From positions 1 through 6,564 of the forward strand of contig CAJWIB010000157.1 in the NCBI GenBank assembly GCA_913041095.1: a stretch of 6,564 nucleotides of DNA, in the 5' to 3' direction. Shown in pieces: positions 1 to 6,564 of this stretch (the stretch's first letter is position 1; each line of letters starts with the position of its first letter). Source of the DNA: an uncultured Rhodospirillaceae bacterium. GTDB taxonomy: Bacteria > Pseudomonadota > Alphaproteobacteria > Rhodospirillales > UBA2165. The notes under the pieces are model-generated. The model ran no database searches, was not told where the DNA came from, and saw only the letters and a program-made list of their open reading frames with translations. The position numbers were made by a program, and so were the translations under genes.

Positions 1-19
1 GCTTTTATATCAAAACGGA

Positions 20-1471
20 TCAGTTATAGGGGGGCAGGACAACCGGGACCGGTGTTGCCCCGGGTGTGCCGGTGTTGAGCGCCGCCTCGCGGCCACCGAA
101 TTTTTCAATCAATGCGTTTTGATCTGTTTTGGCCTGGCGATCGGTCTTTTCAGGATCACAAATGTTTCTTAATTTTTTTTCATACTCTGCGATTACATTT
201 GCATAGTCGGGGTCGCCTGCCAAATTAGTGGTTTCTTCCGGATCAGTCTTAAGATCAAACAACTCCGGCTCATAATCGACGTAATAATTAAACTTGTATT
301 TTCCTTTGCGCAGCATAAAGGCGCCGGTCGGTGACGAGGCGGCATGGTATTCGCTAAAAACAATACGCTCAGGATCATCTTCTGAATTGGCTAACTCAAA
401 CCAGGATTCGCCGTCGAGATTTTGTTCCTCCGCCGTCAATTCTAATCCGACGCCATCCATGATCGTCTGGTAACTGTCGAGCAGCGAGGTTGTCGTGGTG
501 CTTACTTTTCCCTCTGGGACGCCATCACCGGCAATAATCAAAGGTATGCTGGCACTTTCTTCGTAGAAGTTCGATTTGCCCCACATACCGCGGGCACCGA
601 CATTATCACCGTGGTCACTGGTATAAATAATCCGTGTGTCAGCGGTTAAACCAACTTCGTCCAGCGCCTCCAATACACGGCCAATCTGGTGATCGACAAA
701 AGTACAAAGACCAAAATAGGCGGCGACAGCCTGTAATTTTTGTTCAGGTGACAAATTTCGATCCACTTGCGAGAAGTCATCCATGCGTTGCAGCCAGGGG
801 TGACGCTGAATACCTTCTGCTGGATCAAGCTTGCGTGGCGGCAATTGATCCAAAGGATAGAGATTGTAAAACTCCTCCGGCACGACCAGCGGGAAATGCG
901 GCGCAACAAAACCGAGATACAGCACCCAGGGTTTATCGTTATCCTCAGTGGCAGCCTCTTGTAACCAGCTGCAGGCTTCATCGACGATCAGTCGGTCATA
1001 GCGATTATAATTGGACTCACCAGGACCGATTTCATTGAGCATTTTGGCCGACCGTTCGTCCGGCAGCGGATCACGGATTGAACCCCAGACCTGGCCAATG
1101 CCGTCCATGACATGCATGGGGTGGTGTTGCTTGGAAAAACCCGTGTTTAAATCCTCATGGCGGTAATGCAGCTTGCCGATCGACTCAACCCGGTAGCCTT
1201 CGTCCTGCAGGCGATGACCCCAACCCTTTACTTCTCCATCATAGGGCAGCGCATTGTCCCAATATTTAGTTTCATGGGTATAGCGGCCTGTGGCAAAGGC
1301 AGCGCGGGCCGGAATGCAGATTGGTGAATTGGTATAATGGCTGGTAAAGTGGGTGCCGCGAGCAGCCAGCTTGTCTAGGTTCGGCGTTTTGACCTGTTCA
1401 TGCCCATAACATCCCAGCATTTTCGGATTGTGCTCGTCCGACATGATGTAGAGAAGATTTTGTGGTTTCAT
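20..1471 (-). CDS. Cytoplasmic type I (formylglycine) sulfatase / alkaline phosphatase superfamily hydrolase
   Basis: 483 aa, complete. The signature C-x-P-x-R is C52-I-P-A-R56, followed by T61-G-R63. In this family the Cys is converted to formylglycine, the catalytic nucleophile for ester hydrolysis. Likely metal ligands are D12 (in MSDEHNP) and D286-H287 (TSDHGDN); K100/H102 (SIGKLHYR), H192 (APHFP) and K299 (WGKSNFYE) match the usual substrate-anion residues. The N-terminus begins directly with the first core strand (KPQNLLYIMSDEH) and has no signal peptide, so it should act in the cytoplasm. The RGMWGKSNFYE region recalls choline-sulfatase and phosphonate-monoester-hydrolase relatives more than secreted polysaccharide sulfatases. 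The gene starts 4 nt after the tctA stop, with only weak purine runs upstream (AAGGA, 14 nt from the ATG), which suggests translational coupling. The fold is certain; the substrate (sulfate ester, or less likely a phosphonate or phosphate ester) is not. The maturation enzyme is not in this window. Confidence 0.93.
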   Translation of the reverse strand: MKPQNLLYIMSDEHNPKMLGCYGHEQVKTPNLDKLAARGTHFTSHYTNSPICIPARAAFATGRYTHETKYWDNALPYDGEVKGWGHRLQDEGYRVESIGKLHYRHEDLNTGFSKQHHPMHVMDGIGQVWGSIRDPLPDERSAKMLNEIGPGESNYNRYDRLIVDEACSWLQEAATEDNDKPWVLYLGFVAPHFPLVVPEEFYNLYPLDQLPPRKLDPAEGIQRHPWLQRMDDFSQVDRNLSPEQKLQAVAAYFGLCTFVDHQIGRVLEALDEVGLTADTRIIYTSDHGDNVGARGMWGKSNFYEESASIPLIIAGDGVPEGKVSTTTTSLLDSYQTIMDGVGLELTAEEQNLDGESWFELANSEDDPERIVFSEYHAASSPTGAFMLRKGKYKFNYYVDYEPELFDLKTDPEETTNLAGDPDYANVIAEYEKKLRNICDPEKTDRQAKTDQNALIEKFGGREAALNTGTPGATPVPVVLPPYN

Positions 1472-1475
1472 TTAG

Positions 1476-3050
1476 TTAACCCAAATCCTTCTGATTGCGG
1501 GCAAAAAAGACGACAACAACGATCGAGAGCGCGATAAAGACAACAGAGATCGGACTGGCCAATAAAAACCAGGGATCAGACCCAGTGACGGCAAATGCCT
1601 GGCGCATGGCTTCTTCGAGATTATTAGCGAGGATGAAAGCGATTACGAACGGCAGTACGGAGATTTTCAACTTCCGCATAAGATAGCCGAGCAGGCCAAA
1701 GAACAACGTTATATAGATGGCAAACATAGAAGTTTGCTGCACGTATATGGCGGTCAGGGTCAGCAGCAAAACGATCGGCAATAGGCGCTGCTTTGGCACC
1801 CGCACCATCACACCCATCGAGCGCATAAAGACGCCGCCAAATGTCCAGTTGAGACCATTGGCAAAAATCATTGTTGTGAAGAGACCAAACGCATAGACCA
1901 TCTCTTGGTTAATTTGGTCGGGAACCAGACTGAAAACTTGCGGGCCGGGATTAAAGCCGCCAATTGACTCGGTTGCTAGGATGATAAAGACGGCCGAGAC
2001 GTTGCCGGGAATGCCAAGTGATAAAACGGGAATAAGGTTAGCTCCGGCCACTGCGCTATTGGCGGCTTCAGTGGCGGCAACGCCTTCGGGCGCTCCTTCA
2101 CCGAAGGGAGTGTCACCTTTATAGACTTTGCGGCCGGTGGCATAGCCAAGCGTTGCCGCCAGCGTTGAGCCGATACCCGGAAGCGCGCCGATCATGGTGC
2201 CAATGCCGGCTGAAATACTAATAAACGGGAAGATGCGGCGGATATCACTGAAATGGAGTTTCTGATCGCCCTTCATTTTAATATTTGTGATGACCGACTT
2301 TTCACGCATCTCATGCCACATATCTTCGAGCGCCTTAAACACTTCGCCGATGATCAGCACGCCTAAGACGGCGCTGATCAACGGCAGACCTTCGGCCAGA
2401 CCATCAGTGCCAAGCGATAGCCTTGGGTAGCCATCTTCGCCGGTGCCAATATAAGCAAAGAACATGCCGAGTAGGGCAGCGGCCATTCCCTTCCAGACAT
2501 TGCGCCCGACGACGGCAGAGACGAAGGCTAGCGATAAAATAATCAGCGCTGCTTTTTCGGGAAAATCGAGAAATTTTTCGACCAGAATGGCCAGAAAAGG
2601 CGCGCAGGTGATGAGAACAATGTCCGAGAATGTATCGCCAGAGACAGATGAAAAATGGGCAATACGCAGGGCTTTGCCCGGTTTACCTTTTTTGGTTAAG
2701 GGATAGCCGTCCAAGGTCGTCATCAATGAATCTGGCGTGCCCGGTGTATTGAACAAAATCGCTGGTACCGCGCCGCCGACGGTCGAGCCTTTCATGATGC
2801 CAACGAGAAAACCCAAAACCGGCAGCAGCGCATCTGGTTCAAAGCCAAAAATTGAAATCAAAATCGGCAGGGAGATCGCCATGGCAAAGGGACCACCCAA
2901 GCCCGGCGTCGCACCGACGACAATACCACCCAGGAAGCCCAGCACCACCATCATGATTGTGGTCGAGAAGGGCAGTCCGGCGAGCGTGAATATGGGATCT
3001 GCTGTGAAGACCGCAACAACGCCCAGCCAAATATGATCAAGCACGCCCAT
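1476..3050 (-). CDS. tctA: Tripartite tricarboxylate transporter large permease subunit TctA
   Basis: 524 aa, the usual TctA length, highly hydrophobic with about eleven or twelve membrane segments. Family hallmarks are the glycine/proline-rich GATPGLGG at 45-53 and its second copy ALPGIGS at 289-295. The conserved EGVAATEAANSAVAGA block is at 322-337, followed by LSLGIPGN at 343-350. The paired PAILFNTPGTP (96-106) and PVLSLGIPGN (341-350) fit the internal duplication known for this family. It forms the ion-coupled transport channel in the inner membrane and works with TctB and the periplasmic receptor TctC. Its ATG overlaps the tctB stop by one base (TGATG). A GGTGA sequence inside the tctB tail lies 6 nt upstream and can serve as ribosome binding site. 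Family identity is very secure. Substrates of TTT systems range over citrate, other carboxylates and other small organic anions, and cannot be deduced here. Confidence 0.97.
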   Translation of the reverse strand: MGVLDHIWLGVVAVFTADPIFTLAGLPFSTTIMMVVLGFLGGIVVGATPGLGGPFAMAISLPILISIFGFEPDALLPVLGFLVGIMKGSTVGGAVPAILFNTPGTPDSLMTTLDGYPLTKKGKPGKALRIAHFSSVSGDTFSDIVLITCAPFLAILVEKFLDFPEKAALIILSLAFVSAVVGRNVWKGMAAALLGMFFAYIGTGEDGYPRLSLGTDGLAEGLPLISAVLGVLIIGEVFKALEDMWHEMREKSVITNIKMKGDQKLHFSDIRRIFPFISISAGIGTMIGALPGIGSTLAATLGYATGRKVYKGDTPFGEGAPEGVAATEAANSAVAGANLIPVLSLGIPGNVSAVFIILATESIGGFNPGPQVFSLVPDQINQEMVYAFGLFTTMIFANGLNWTFGGVFMRSMGVMVRVPKQRLLPIVLLLTLTAIYVQQTSMFAIYITLFFGLLGYLMRKLKISVLPFVIAFILANNLEEAMRQAFAVTGSDPWFLLASPISVVFIALSIVVVVFFARNQKDLG

Positions 3051-3631
3051 CAGTGATCACCATTAGGCGGCAATAATAAATTTTCAAACGGTACATCGTA
3101 AAGAATAGTCAGGACCAAAACTGCTATGATGGACGCCCAGGCGGCGCTGGCAGAGAAGCGGTTTTCCACCACCCGGATTAGGCCAAAGACCATGAAGAAG
3201 CCTCCCAAAACGTAGCCCAAATATTTATAGGGAAATGCAGCTTTCAGATGCCGGTAAGTGCCAATCTCGCCGCCAAAGCTGTTAATGATATCGACGATCA
3301 CAGGGCCAGTATAAACCATCAGCCCTAGCCCGAGACCAACAGCAATTGTCAGTCTGAGAAGAAAAGTAAAACTTTGTTTGTCCAGCCCTGCCTTTGCGGC
3401 ATGCTTTTGTTGCCGGCCGCCAAAATAGGCCGTCACACCCATTAATATTGAAACCACCAGTAGCGCCGCGGCCACCATGGTCGGGGCCATTGCATCACCA
3501 ATGGTCACCCGGCGGCGGAAAGTTTCGACCACGCCGGTCTCAATGTCGTTCGGAATCCAAATAAAAAGTGTTGCCGCAGCAGCGATAACGAGAAAAACAG
3601 CCAGGCCAACAGTCCATTTTTCATTTTGCAT
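3050..3631 (-). CDS. tctB: Tripartite tricarboxylate transporter small membrane subunit TctB
   Basis: 193 aa, somewhat longer than the shortest TctB proteins but within the normal range. Hydrophobic segments lie at about residues 7-26, 48-70, 91-111, 136-155 and 164-180, with charged linkers between them (GGRQQKHAAKAGLDK at 71-85). The C-terminus LLLPPNGDH matches the LP-P-N-G ending common in this poorly conserved family. Position between tctC and tctA confirms the call. TctB is the small inner-membrane partner of TctA; its precise role is not established. The ATG at 3629-3631 has no Shine-Dalgarno sequence: it is preceded by a TTTTATTTT run and CCC, directly after a terminator-like hairpin. 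A downstream ATG at residue 48 has a GGTGA nearby, but using it would delete the first membrane segment, so the first ATG is preferred. The stop codon overlaps the tctA start. Confidence 0.92.
   Translation of the reverse strand: MQNEKWTVGLAVFLVIAAAATLFIWIPNDIETGVVETFRRRVTIGDAMAPTMVAAALLVVSILMGVTAYFGGRQQKHAAKAGLDKQSFTFLLRLTIAVGLGLGLMVYTGPVIVDIINSFGGEIGTYRHLKAAFPYKYLGYVLGGFFMVFGLIRVVENRFSASAAWASIIAVLVLTILYDVPFENLLLPPNGDH
3057..3061 (-). promoter_or_regulatory. Probable ribosome binding site of tctA inside the end of tctB
   Basis: On the minus strand GGTGA lies 6 nt before the tctA ATG, within the last codons of tctB. GGUGA pairs fully with the 3' end of 16S rRNA (UCACC). Together with the TGATG stop/start overlap it indicates that ribosomes finishing tctB restart on tctA, which would keep the two membrane subunits in step. 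Confidence 0.5.
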
Positions 3632-3634
3632 GGG

Positions 3635-3667
3635 AAAATAAAAGGGCCGGGTCCAAAAACCCAGCCC
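3635..3667 (-). terminator. Terminator-like hairpin between tctC and tctB (likely attenuator / mRNA-stabilising element)
   Basis: Nine bases after the tctC stop, the transcript can form a 9-bp stem: GGGCUGGGU (3667-3659) with ACCCGGCCC (3652-3644). There is one G-U pair, and the loop is the 6-nt UUUUGG (3658-3653). It is followed directly by UUUUAUUUU (3643-3635), so it has the form of a Rho-independent terminator with one interrupting A. Because tctB and tctA must also be expressed, partial termination is the simplest reading. It would give more TctC than TctA/TctB and could protect the 3' end of the tctC message. The structure is seen in sequence; its activity is inferred. Confidence 0.65.
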
Positions 3668-3676
3668 TCTATATTC

Positions 3677-4642
3677 TTAGTTCATGACTTTCATCAACAT
3701 TTTTGATTCGGCGATATTGGCAGCAATCATATCGTCAAGTTTTTTGCCGGTGATAACTTCTGGTCCACCATAACGCTTGGAGACGAATTGCGAAGCCTTG
3801 GTGCTTTTGTCATTGATAATGCTGCCAATGCCATCGGCGAGGGCTTTGCGGGCATCAGCCGGCATACCGGCTGGTCCGACAAACAAGAACCTGGCAGCAA
3901 TATCGTGCGGAATGCCGAGTTCCATCAAAGTCGGCGCATTTGGAGAAATGCGAATGCGTTCGGCCAAGCCGGAGGCGAGATTGACCATTTGCCCGGCCAA
4001 GACAGCTTTGGCTTGAATACCAGCACCGTAACCAAGATCAACATCACCGGCGGTGATGGCGTTCATGACTTTGCGGCCACCTCGCAGAATGACGGTATTA
4101 AATTTAACGCCAAATTTCTTCTCAATGAGAAAATTGATATCGGCGTGTTTCGGGCTCATGCCGGCAAATTTAAACACTTTGCCTTTTTTTGCCACAGCGA
4201 TAACGTCTTTAAAGGTTTTCCAGCCTTTGCTGGTTTTAGCGACGATACCCATTTGTGAGCTGGTGGTGGTGGCAATATAGGTGAAATCACTCACTTTATA
4301 GCCGGCTTTCTTTTGCGCCAGCATGGCATAACCGAATGATTCAGTGACGGCCATGCCAATGCTCAAACCATCAGCCGGCATATTTTTAAGCTTGCGGGCC
4401 ATGATACCGCCAGCCTTGCCTGGCATATTCTGCGGAATGATCTTCCAACCTTTACGTTTTTGGAGTTCCGACGCGATAAGGCGAGCTTGCGTATCAGTAC
4501 CGCCACCGGCGGAAAAACCGATCAGGATTGTAATCGGACCTTTGGGTTTCCACTCTGCTTGCGCGGTTGTTGTGATCATAAATGCAGCAGCGGCAAAACC
4601 TGCAACTGTCAGCCATGTCGTTATTTTTGTTACCTTGGACAT
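3677..4642 (-). CDS. tctC: Periplasmic solute-binding protein of a tripartite tricarboxylate transporter (TctC / Bug family)
   Basis: 321 aa from the ATG at 4642. A Sec signal peptide is clear: MSKVTKITT positive region, hydrophobic core at about 10-23, and A-Q-A cleavage motif at 27-29, leaving a mature protein that starts EWKPKGP. Family motifs follow in order: ILIGFSAGGGTDTQAR at 39-54 (first ligand loop), NMPGKAGG at 72-79, SDFTYIA at 118-124, AITAGDVDLGYG at 195-206 and PTLMELGIP at 237-245. It binds the transported anion in the periplasm and delivers it to TctA/TctB. The start was chosen because AAGGGAG lies 7 nt upstream and because the signal peptide begins there. An in-frame ATG at 4699 would add 19 residues ahead of the signal peptide and has no ribosome binding site. 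The ligand is unknown: Bug-type receptors bind diverse carboxylates and some other compounds. Confidence 0.95.
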   Translation of the reverse strand: MSKVTKITTWLTVAGFAAAAFMITTTAQAEWKPKGPITILIGFSAGGGTDTQARLIASELQKRKGWKIIPQNMPGKAGGIMARKLKNMPADGLSIGMAVTESFGYAMLAQKKAGYKVSDFTYIATTTSSQMGIVAKTSKGWKTFKDVIAVAKKGKVFKFAGMSPKHADINFLIEKKFGVKFNTVILRGGRKVMNAITAGDVDLGYGAGIQAKAVLAGQMVNLASGLAERIRISPNAPTLMELGIPHDIAARFLFVGPAGMPADARKALADGIGSIINDKSTKASQFVSKRYGGPEVITGKKLDDMIAANIAESKMLMKVMN

Positions 4643-4649
4643 TATAAGT

Positions 4650-4656
4650 CTCCCTT
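4650..4656 (-). promoter_or_regulatory. Strong ribosome binding site of tctC (decides the start)
   Basis: AAGGGAG on the minus strand, 7 nt before the ATG at 4642, is the best Shine-Dalgarno sequence in the window. It fixes the tctC start over the longer ATG at 4699. The stretch just upstream (about 4657-4687) is rich in C and A on the transcript, with repeated CAAC, and almost free of G. It is therefore likely to be unstructured and favourable for initiation. Confidence 0.8.
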
Positions 4657-4677
4657 GTTGATCGTTGAGTTTGTTTA

Positions 4678-4691
4678 GTTGTTGGAACAAC
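4678..4691 (-). repeat. Short inverted repeat in the leader between the PHP-like gene and tctC
   Basis: GTTGTT and AACAAC flank a CC centre, so a 5-bp stem with a 4-nt loop is possible. It has no T-tract, so it is not a convincing terminator. It could be a small operator half-site pair or chance. It lies in the 68-nt gap (4643-4710), where I see no convincing promoter hexamers, so tctC is most simply read through from the upstream gene. Confidence 0.2.
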
Positions 4692-4710
4692 CTTATCATT
4701 AATTTGTTAA

Positions 4711-6564
4711 TTATTTAAAGATAAAAATTGGACTACTCCAGGCCTGGAAACCGTCTTCCGTGGTTACACATACCCACAACTGGTTGTCTCCTGATCCCGA
4801 TAAATCGATTTCAATTTCACCGAAAAGCTCACGATGAGAGTTAACTTCCGGCAGGCGCATAACTTTAAGCCTTCTTTTCAAGCCACCGCAATCGAGAATC
4901 GTGTCGTTGATACCCATTTCAGATAAATTACATGTTAGCGAGCCGTGATTCGTTTCAATGGATAGTTCCACGTTTTCGTTGTTGTCGAGCCAGACATCAA
5001 AGCCACCATAATTACCGGTGGTGATGGCATCCCATTTAACGCCAGTATCGCCATCGACTTCAAGCAATCGCTCATGATTCCACGCATTGATTTTTTCCAT
5101 GCGCTTGATCTTAGCATTTTTGAACGTCGCGTTACCGATCCAACTGGTATTACGGCTTCGGCCGCGATATTCAGCACCGCTCCAGATCACCCGGTAGCGC
5201 TTGCCAAGATCGTTCTTACTATAGCCCCGCAAAGTTTTAACGACATCAATGCCGTTGCGTATCTCAATACGTTCAATCGGCGTTGGTGATTTTGCCACGA
5301 CTTTAAGAGTAACACTGGTATCATCGGTTTGTACAATGTCGCCCATCATAGCCGAGGTGCTGTCGGTGAATTTGGCTTCACCATAGACATTGGGATCGAG
5401 ATCAAACAGCTTACCCCCGCCCTTAAACTCGGCCTCGACCGTTAAGTGGAGCCGGTTTCCGGTGGTGCCATAGTGATGGCGTTTTTTGAGACAATCAAAA
5501 ATTCCATCCCGGCTTAGCTCATCGGCAAAAAAACAGGTGAGTCCGCCATAAGCACCAAACATCGAGGCCCCGGGATAACTGGCACCGGGGCGGCCTTTAT
5601 GACCGTCACTGTTACAGACAACGCCGGAGCGGTGACCGAGTGGAAAGCCATCCGTCAACAGCCATTCAAAGGTGCCCCAGGCCGAGTGAATTTCCATGGC
5701 GGTTTCAATCTTTGCATCATGAGCAAATTCAATATCCGCATAGCGTCCACCGACATGGGCATAAGCCAGACAGTCTTCATCTTTAAGCGCTTCAAAGAGA
5801 AGGCGCGCATCGTTGGCATCGGTGTCGATGTCTGATTGATCCGGCAGCAGCGCATGGGAAGAGCGCCTGATCTGGCGGCCTTCTTCGCGGAAATAAATGT
5901 TGCGGTCGCCGCCAACCGAGGTATTGCCTGACCACTCATAGCCCGGGAAGGTGACAAAGCGGCCGTCGGCGTGATAGGCCGCAGTCAATTCGTTGAGGTA
6001 TTTCCAAAACGCGTTGTTTACCTGGAAGTCGTTGGCTTGATGGCTGATGACATCGAGGAAAGCCAGATCACGGGCAAAGTCAAAATATTCCCGGGAATTG
6101 GTGATACCGATGGTTTCACCGCTTTGGCCATGCAAGTCTCCCCAATAGCCGCCAAAGGGACCGTCTTCGATGATCATGGGCCCGGCTTCACACAGCAAAT
6201 TGTCATTCTCAGCATCAAAAACCTCTAGCCGCAATTCACCTTCTTCGGTGACCGATAAATTCTCGAACAACAGTGATTTCTGCCCCCGGTTGAAGGTTGC
6301 CGTGGCAGGCAGATTTTTCACCGGCAAGCTGGGCTCAATCCGCAACTTGGCTTCAACTTGATCAGACGGGTTGCCCCACTCATCTTCAGCTTTGATACCG
6401 AGCTGGAAAGTCTCATTGGGCCGCCGCAAGGTCGAGATGGCCGCCCGCCATTCCGCAGGCGATCCGGGCACAATCGAAATCGCCGGCTTGTCCAGGATCG
6501 GCACGTAGTGACCCACCGCGCAGGCATCGACCAGTAATTTAAATTCAAAGCCGCTTTCAACGAA
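4711..6564 (-). CDS. PHP-like metal-dependent hydrolase, DUF3604-like (N-terminus beyond the window)
   Basis: Partial: the frame stays open from the GTG at 6516 to the window edge (16 more codons, including KLLVDACAVGHY), so the true start lies outside. Numbering from that GTG, residues about 10-115 look like a beta-sandwich (VPGSPAEW, AEDEWGNPS). The catalytic-looking core spans about 120-360. Putative metal residues are D127/H129 (WGDLHGQS), H159 (SHQAND), E194 (PGYEWSGN), H254 (AYAHVGG), H277 (EIHSAW) and D304/H306 (NSDGHKGRP), laid out like PHP motifs I-IV. RHHYGTTGNRL (346-356) and MMGDIV (390-395) recall DUF3604 proteins. A further beta-rich part runs to the C-terminus, which ends AWSSPIFIFK. 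A hydrolytic (phospho)esterase-like role is inferred from the superfamily; substrate and cellular location are unknown. It precedes the TTT genes by 68 nt, so it probably belongs to the same operon. DUF3604 membership is from pattern memory only. Confidence 0.8.
   Translation of the reverse strand, partial: FVESGFEFKLLVDACAVGHYVPILDKPAISIVPGSPAEWRAAISTLRRPNETFQLGIKAEDEWGNPSDQVEAKLRIEPSLPVKNLPATATFNRGQKSLLFENLSVTEEGELRLEVFDAENDNLLCEAGPMIIEDGPFGGYWGDLHGQSGETIGITNSREYFDFARDLAFLDVISHQANDFQVNNAFWKYLNELTAAYHADGRFVTFPGYEWSGNTSVGGDRNIYFREEGRQIRRSSHALLPDQSDIDTDANDARLLFEALKDEDCLAYAHVGGRYADIEFAHDAKIETAMEIHSAWGTFEWLLTDGFPLGHRSGVVCNSDGHKGRPGASYPGASMFGAYGGLTCFFADELSRDGIFDCLKKRHHYGTTGNRLHLTVEAEFKGGGKLFDLDPNVYGEAKFTDSTSAMMGDIVQTDDTSVTLKVVAKSPTPIERIEIRNGIDVVKTLRGYSKNDLGKRYRVIWSGAEYRGRSRNTSWIGNATFKNAKIKRMEKINAWNHERLLEVDGDTGVKWDAITTGNYGGFDVWLDNNENVELSIETNHGSLTCNLSEMGINDTILDCGGLKRRLKVMRLPEVNSHRELFGEIEIDLSGSGDNQLWVCVTTEDGFQAWSSPIFIFK

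Noticed and set aside
1..19. Possible terminator after the sulfatase gene
   Set aside because: Only 19 nt are visible downstream of the stop. They show no stem, so neither a terminator nor a following gene can be claimed.
170..181. Run of eight A on the coding strand of the sulfatase gene (codons for E431-K-K), a possible slippage site
   Set aside because: The frame continues intact through a plausible family C-terminus (GGREAALNTGTPGATP), so there is no sign of a frameshift or of a meaningful alternative product.
634..1038. Plus-strand open frame of 134 codons opposite the sulfatase gene
   Set aside because: It is antisense to the conserved sulfatase core, with a low-complexity, Arg/Gln/Pro-rich translation and no family motif.
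3788..4258. Plus-strand open frame of 156 codons opposite tctC
   Set aside because: It lies fully inside tctC, has no recognisable domain and no convincing ribosome binding site, and its composition is that of an antisense shadow of the real gene.
4641..4646. Perfect TATAAT hexamer on the minus strand at the tctC start
   Set aside because: It overlaps the ATG itself, so transcripts would begin inside the gene, and the position 17 nt upstream (CTCAAC) is not a -35 element. It is a chance result of the start context.
4643..4710. Internal promoter for tctC in the AT-rich gap
   Set aside because: The gap is AT-rich, but I could not find a -35/-10 pair with acceptable spacing; read-through from the upstream gene explains it more simply.

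Overview
The window carries five protein genes, all on the minus strand and tightly packed. This looks like one operon, transcribed from the right edge (6564) towards the left edge (1). In transcription order it holds: (1) the 3' part of a large PHP-like / DUF3604-like metal hydrolase whose N-terminus lies beyond the right edge; (2) tctC, the periplasmic binding protein of a tripartite tricarboxylate transporter (TTT); (3) tctB, its small membrane subunit; (4) tctA, its large permease subunit; (5) a cytoplasmic type I (formylglycine) sulfatase. The spacings are 68 nt, 45 nt, a 1-nt overlap (TGATG) and 4 nt. No RNA gene, CRISPR array, insertion sequence or integration site is visible, and no gene-free stretch exceeds 70 nt.

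The host is a Gram-negative bacterium, because TTT systems need a periplasmic receptor and tctC has a clear Sec signal peptide. Base composition is mixed rather than very GC-rich. The pairing of a TTT carrier with a cytoplasmic sulfatase resembles what I recall from marine or environmental Alphaproteobacteria, but that placement rests on memory, not on a search.

Proposed working (inference): TctC captures a carboxylate-type or sulfate-ester organic anion in the periplasm. TctA/TctB import it using the ion gradient. The sulfatase, encoded 4 nt after tctA, removes a sulfate (or possibly phosphonate/phosphate) ester group in the cytoplasm. The PHP-like protein would act on the same or a related compound. 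No substrate can be read from the sequence.

The clearest regulatory signal is a terminator-like hairpin with a T-rich tail between tctC and tctB. It should give more binding protein than permease. It ends 12 nt before the tctB ATG, which has no Shine-Dalgarno sequence. Two start assignments matter: tctC should begin at 4642, not at the ATG at 4699, and the PHP-like gene should not be started at the in-frame GTG at 6516, because its reading frame stays open to the edge.
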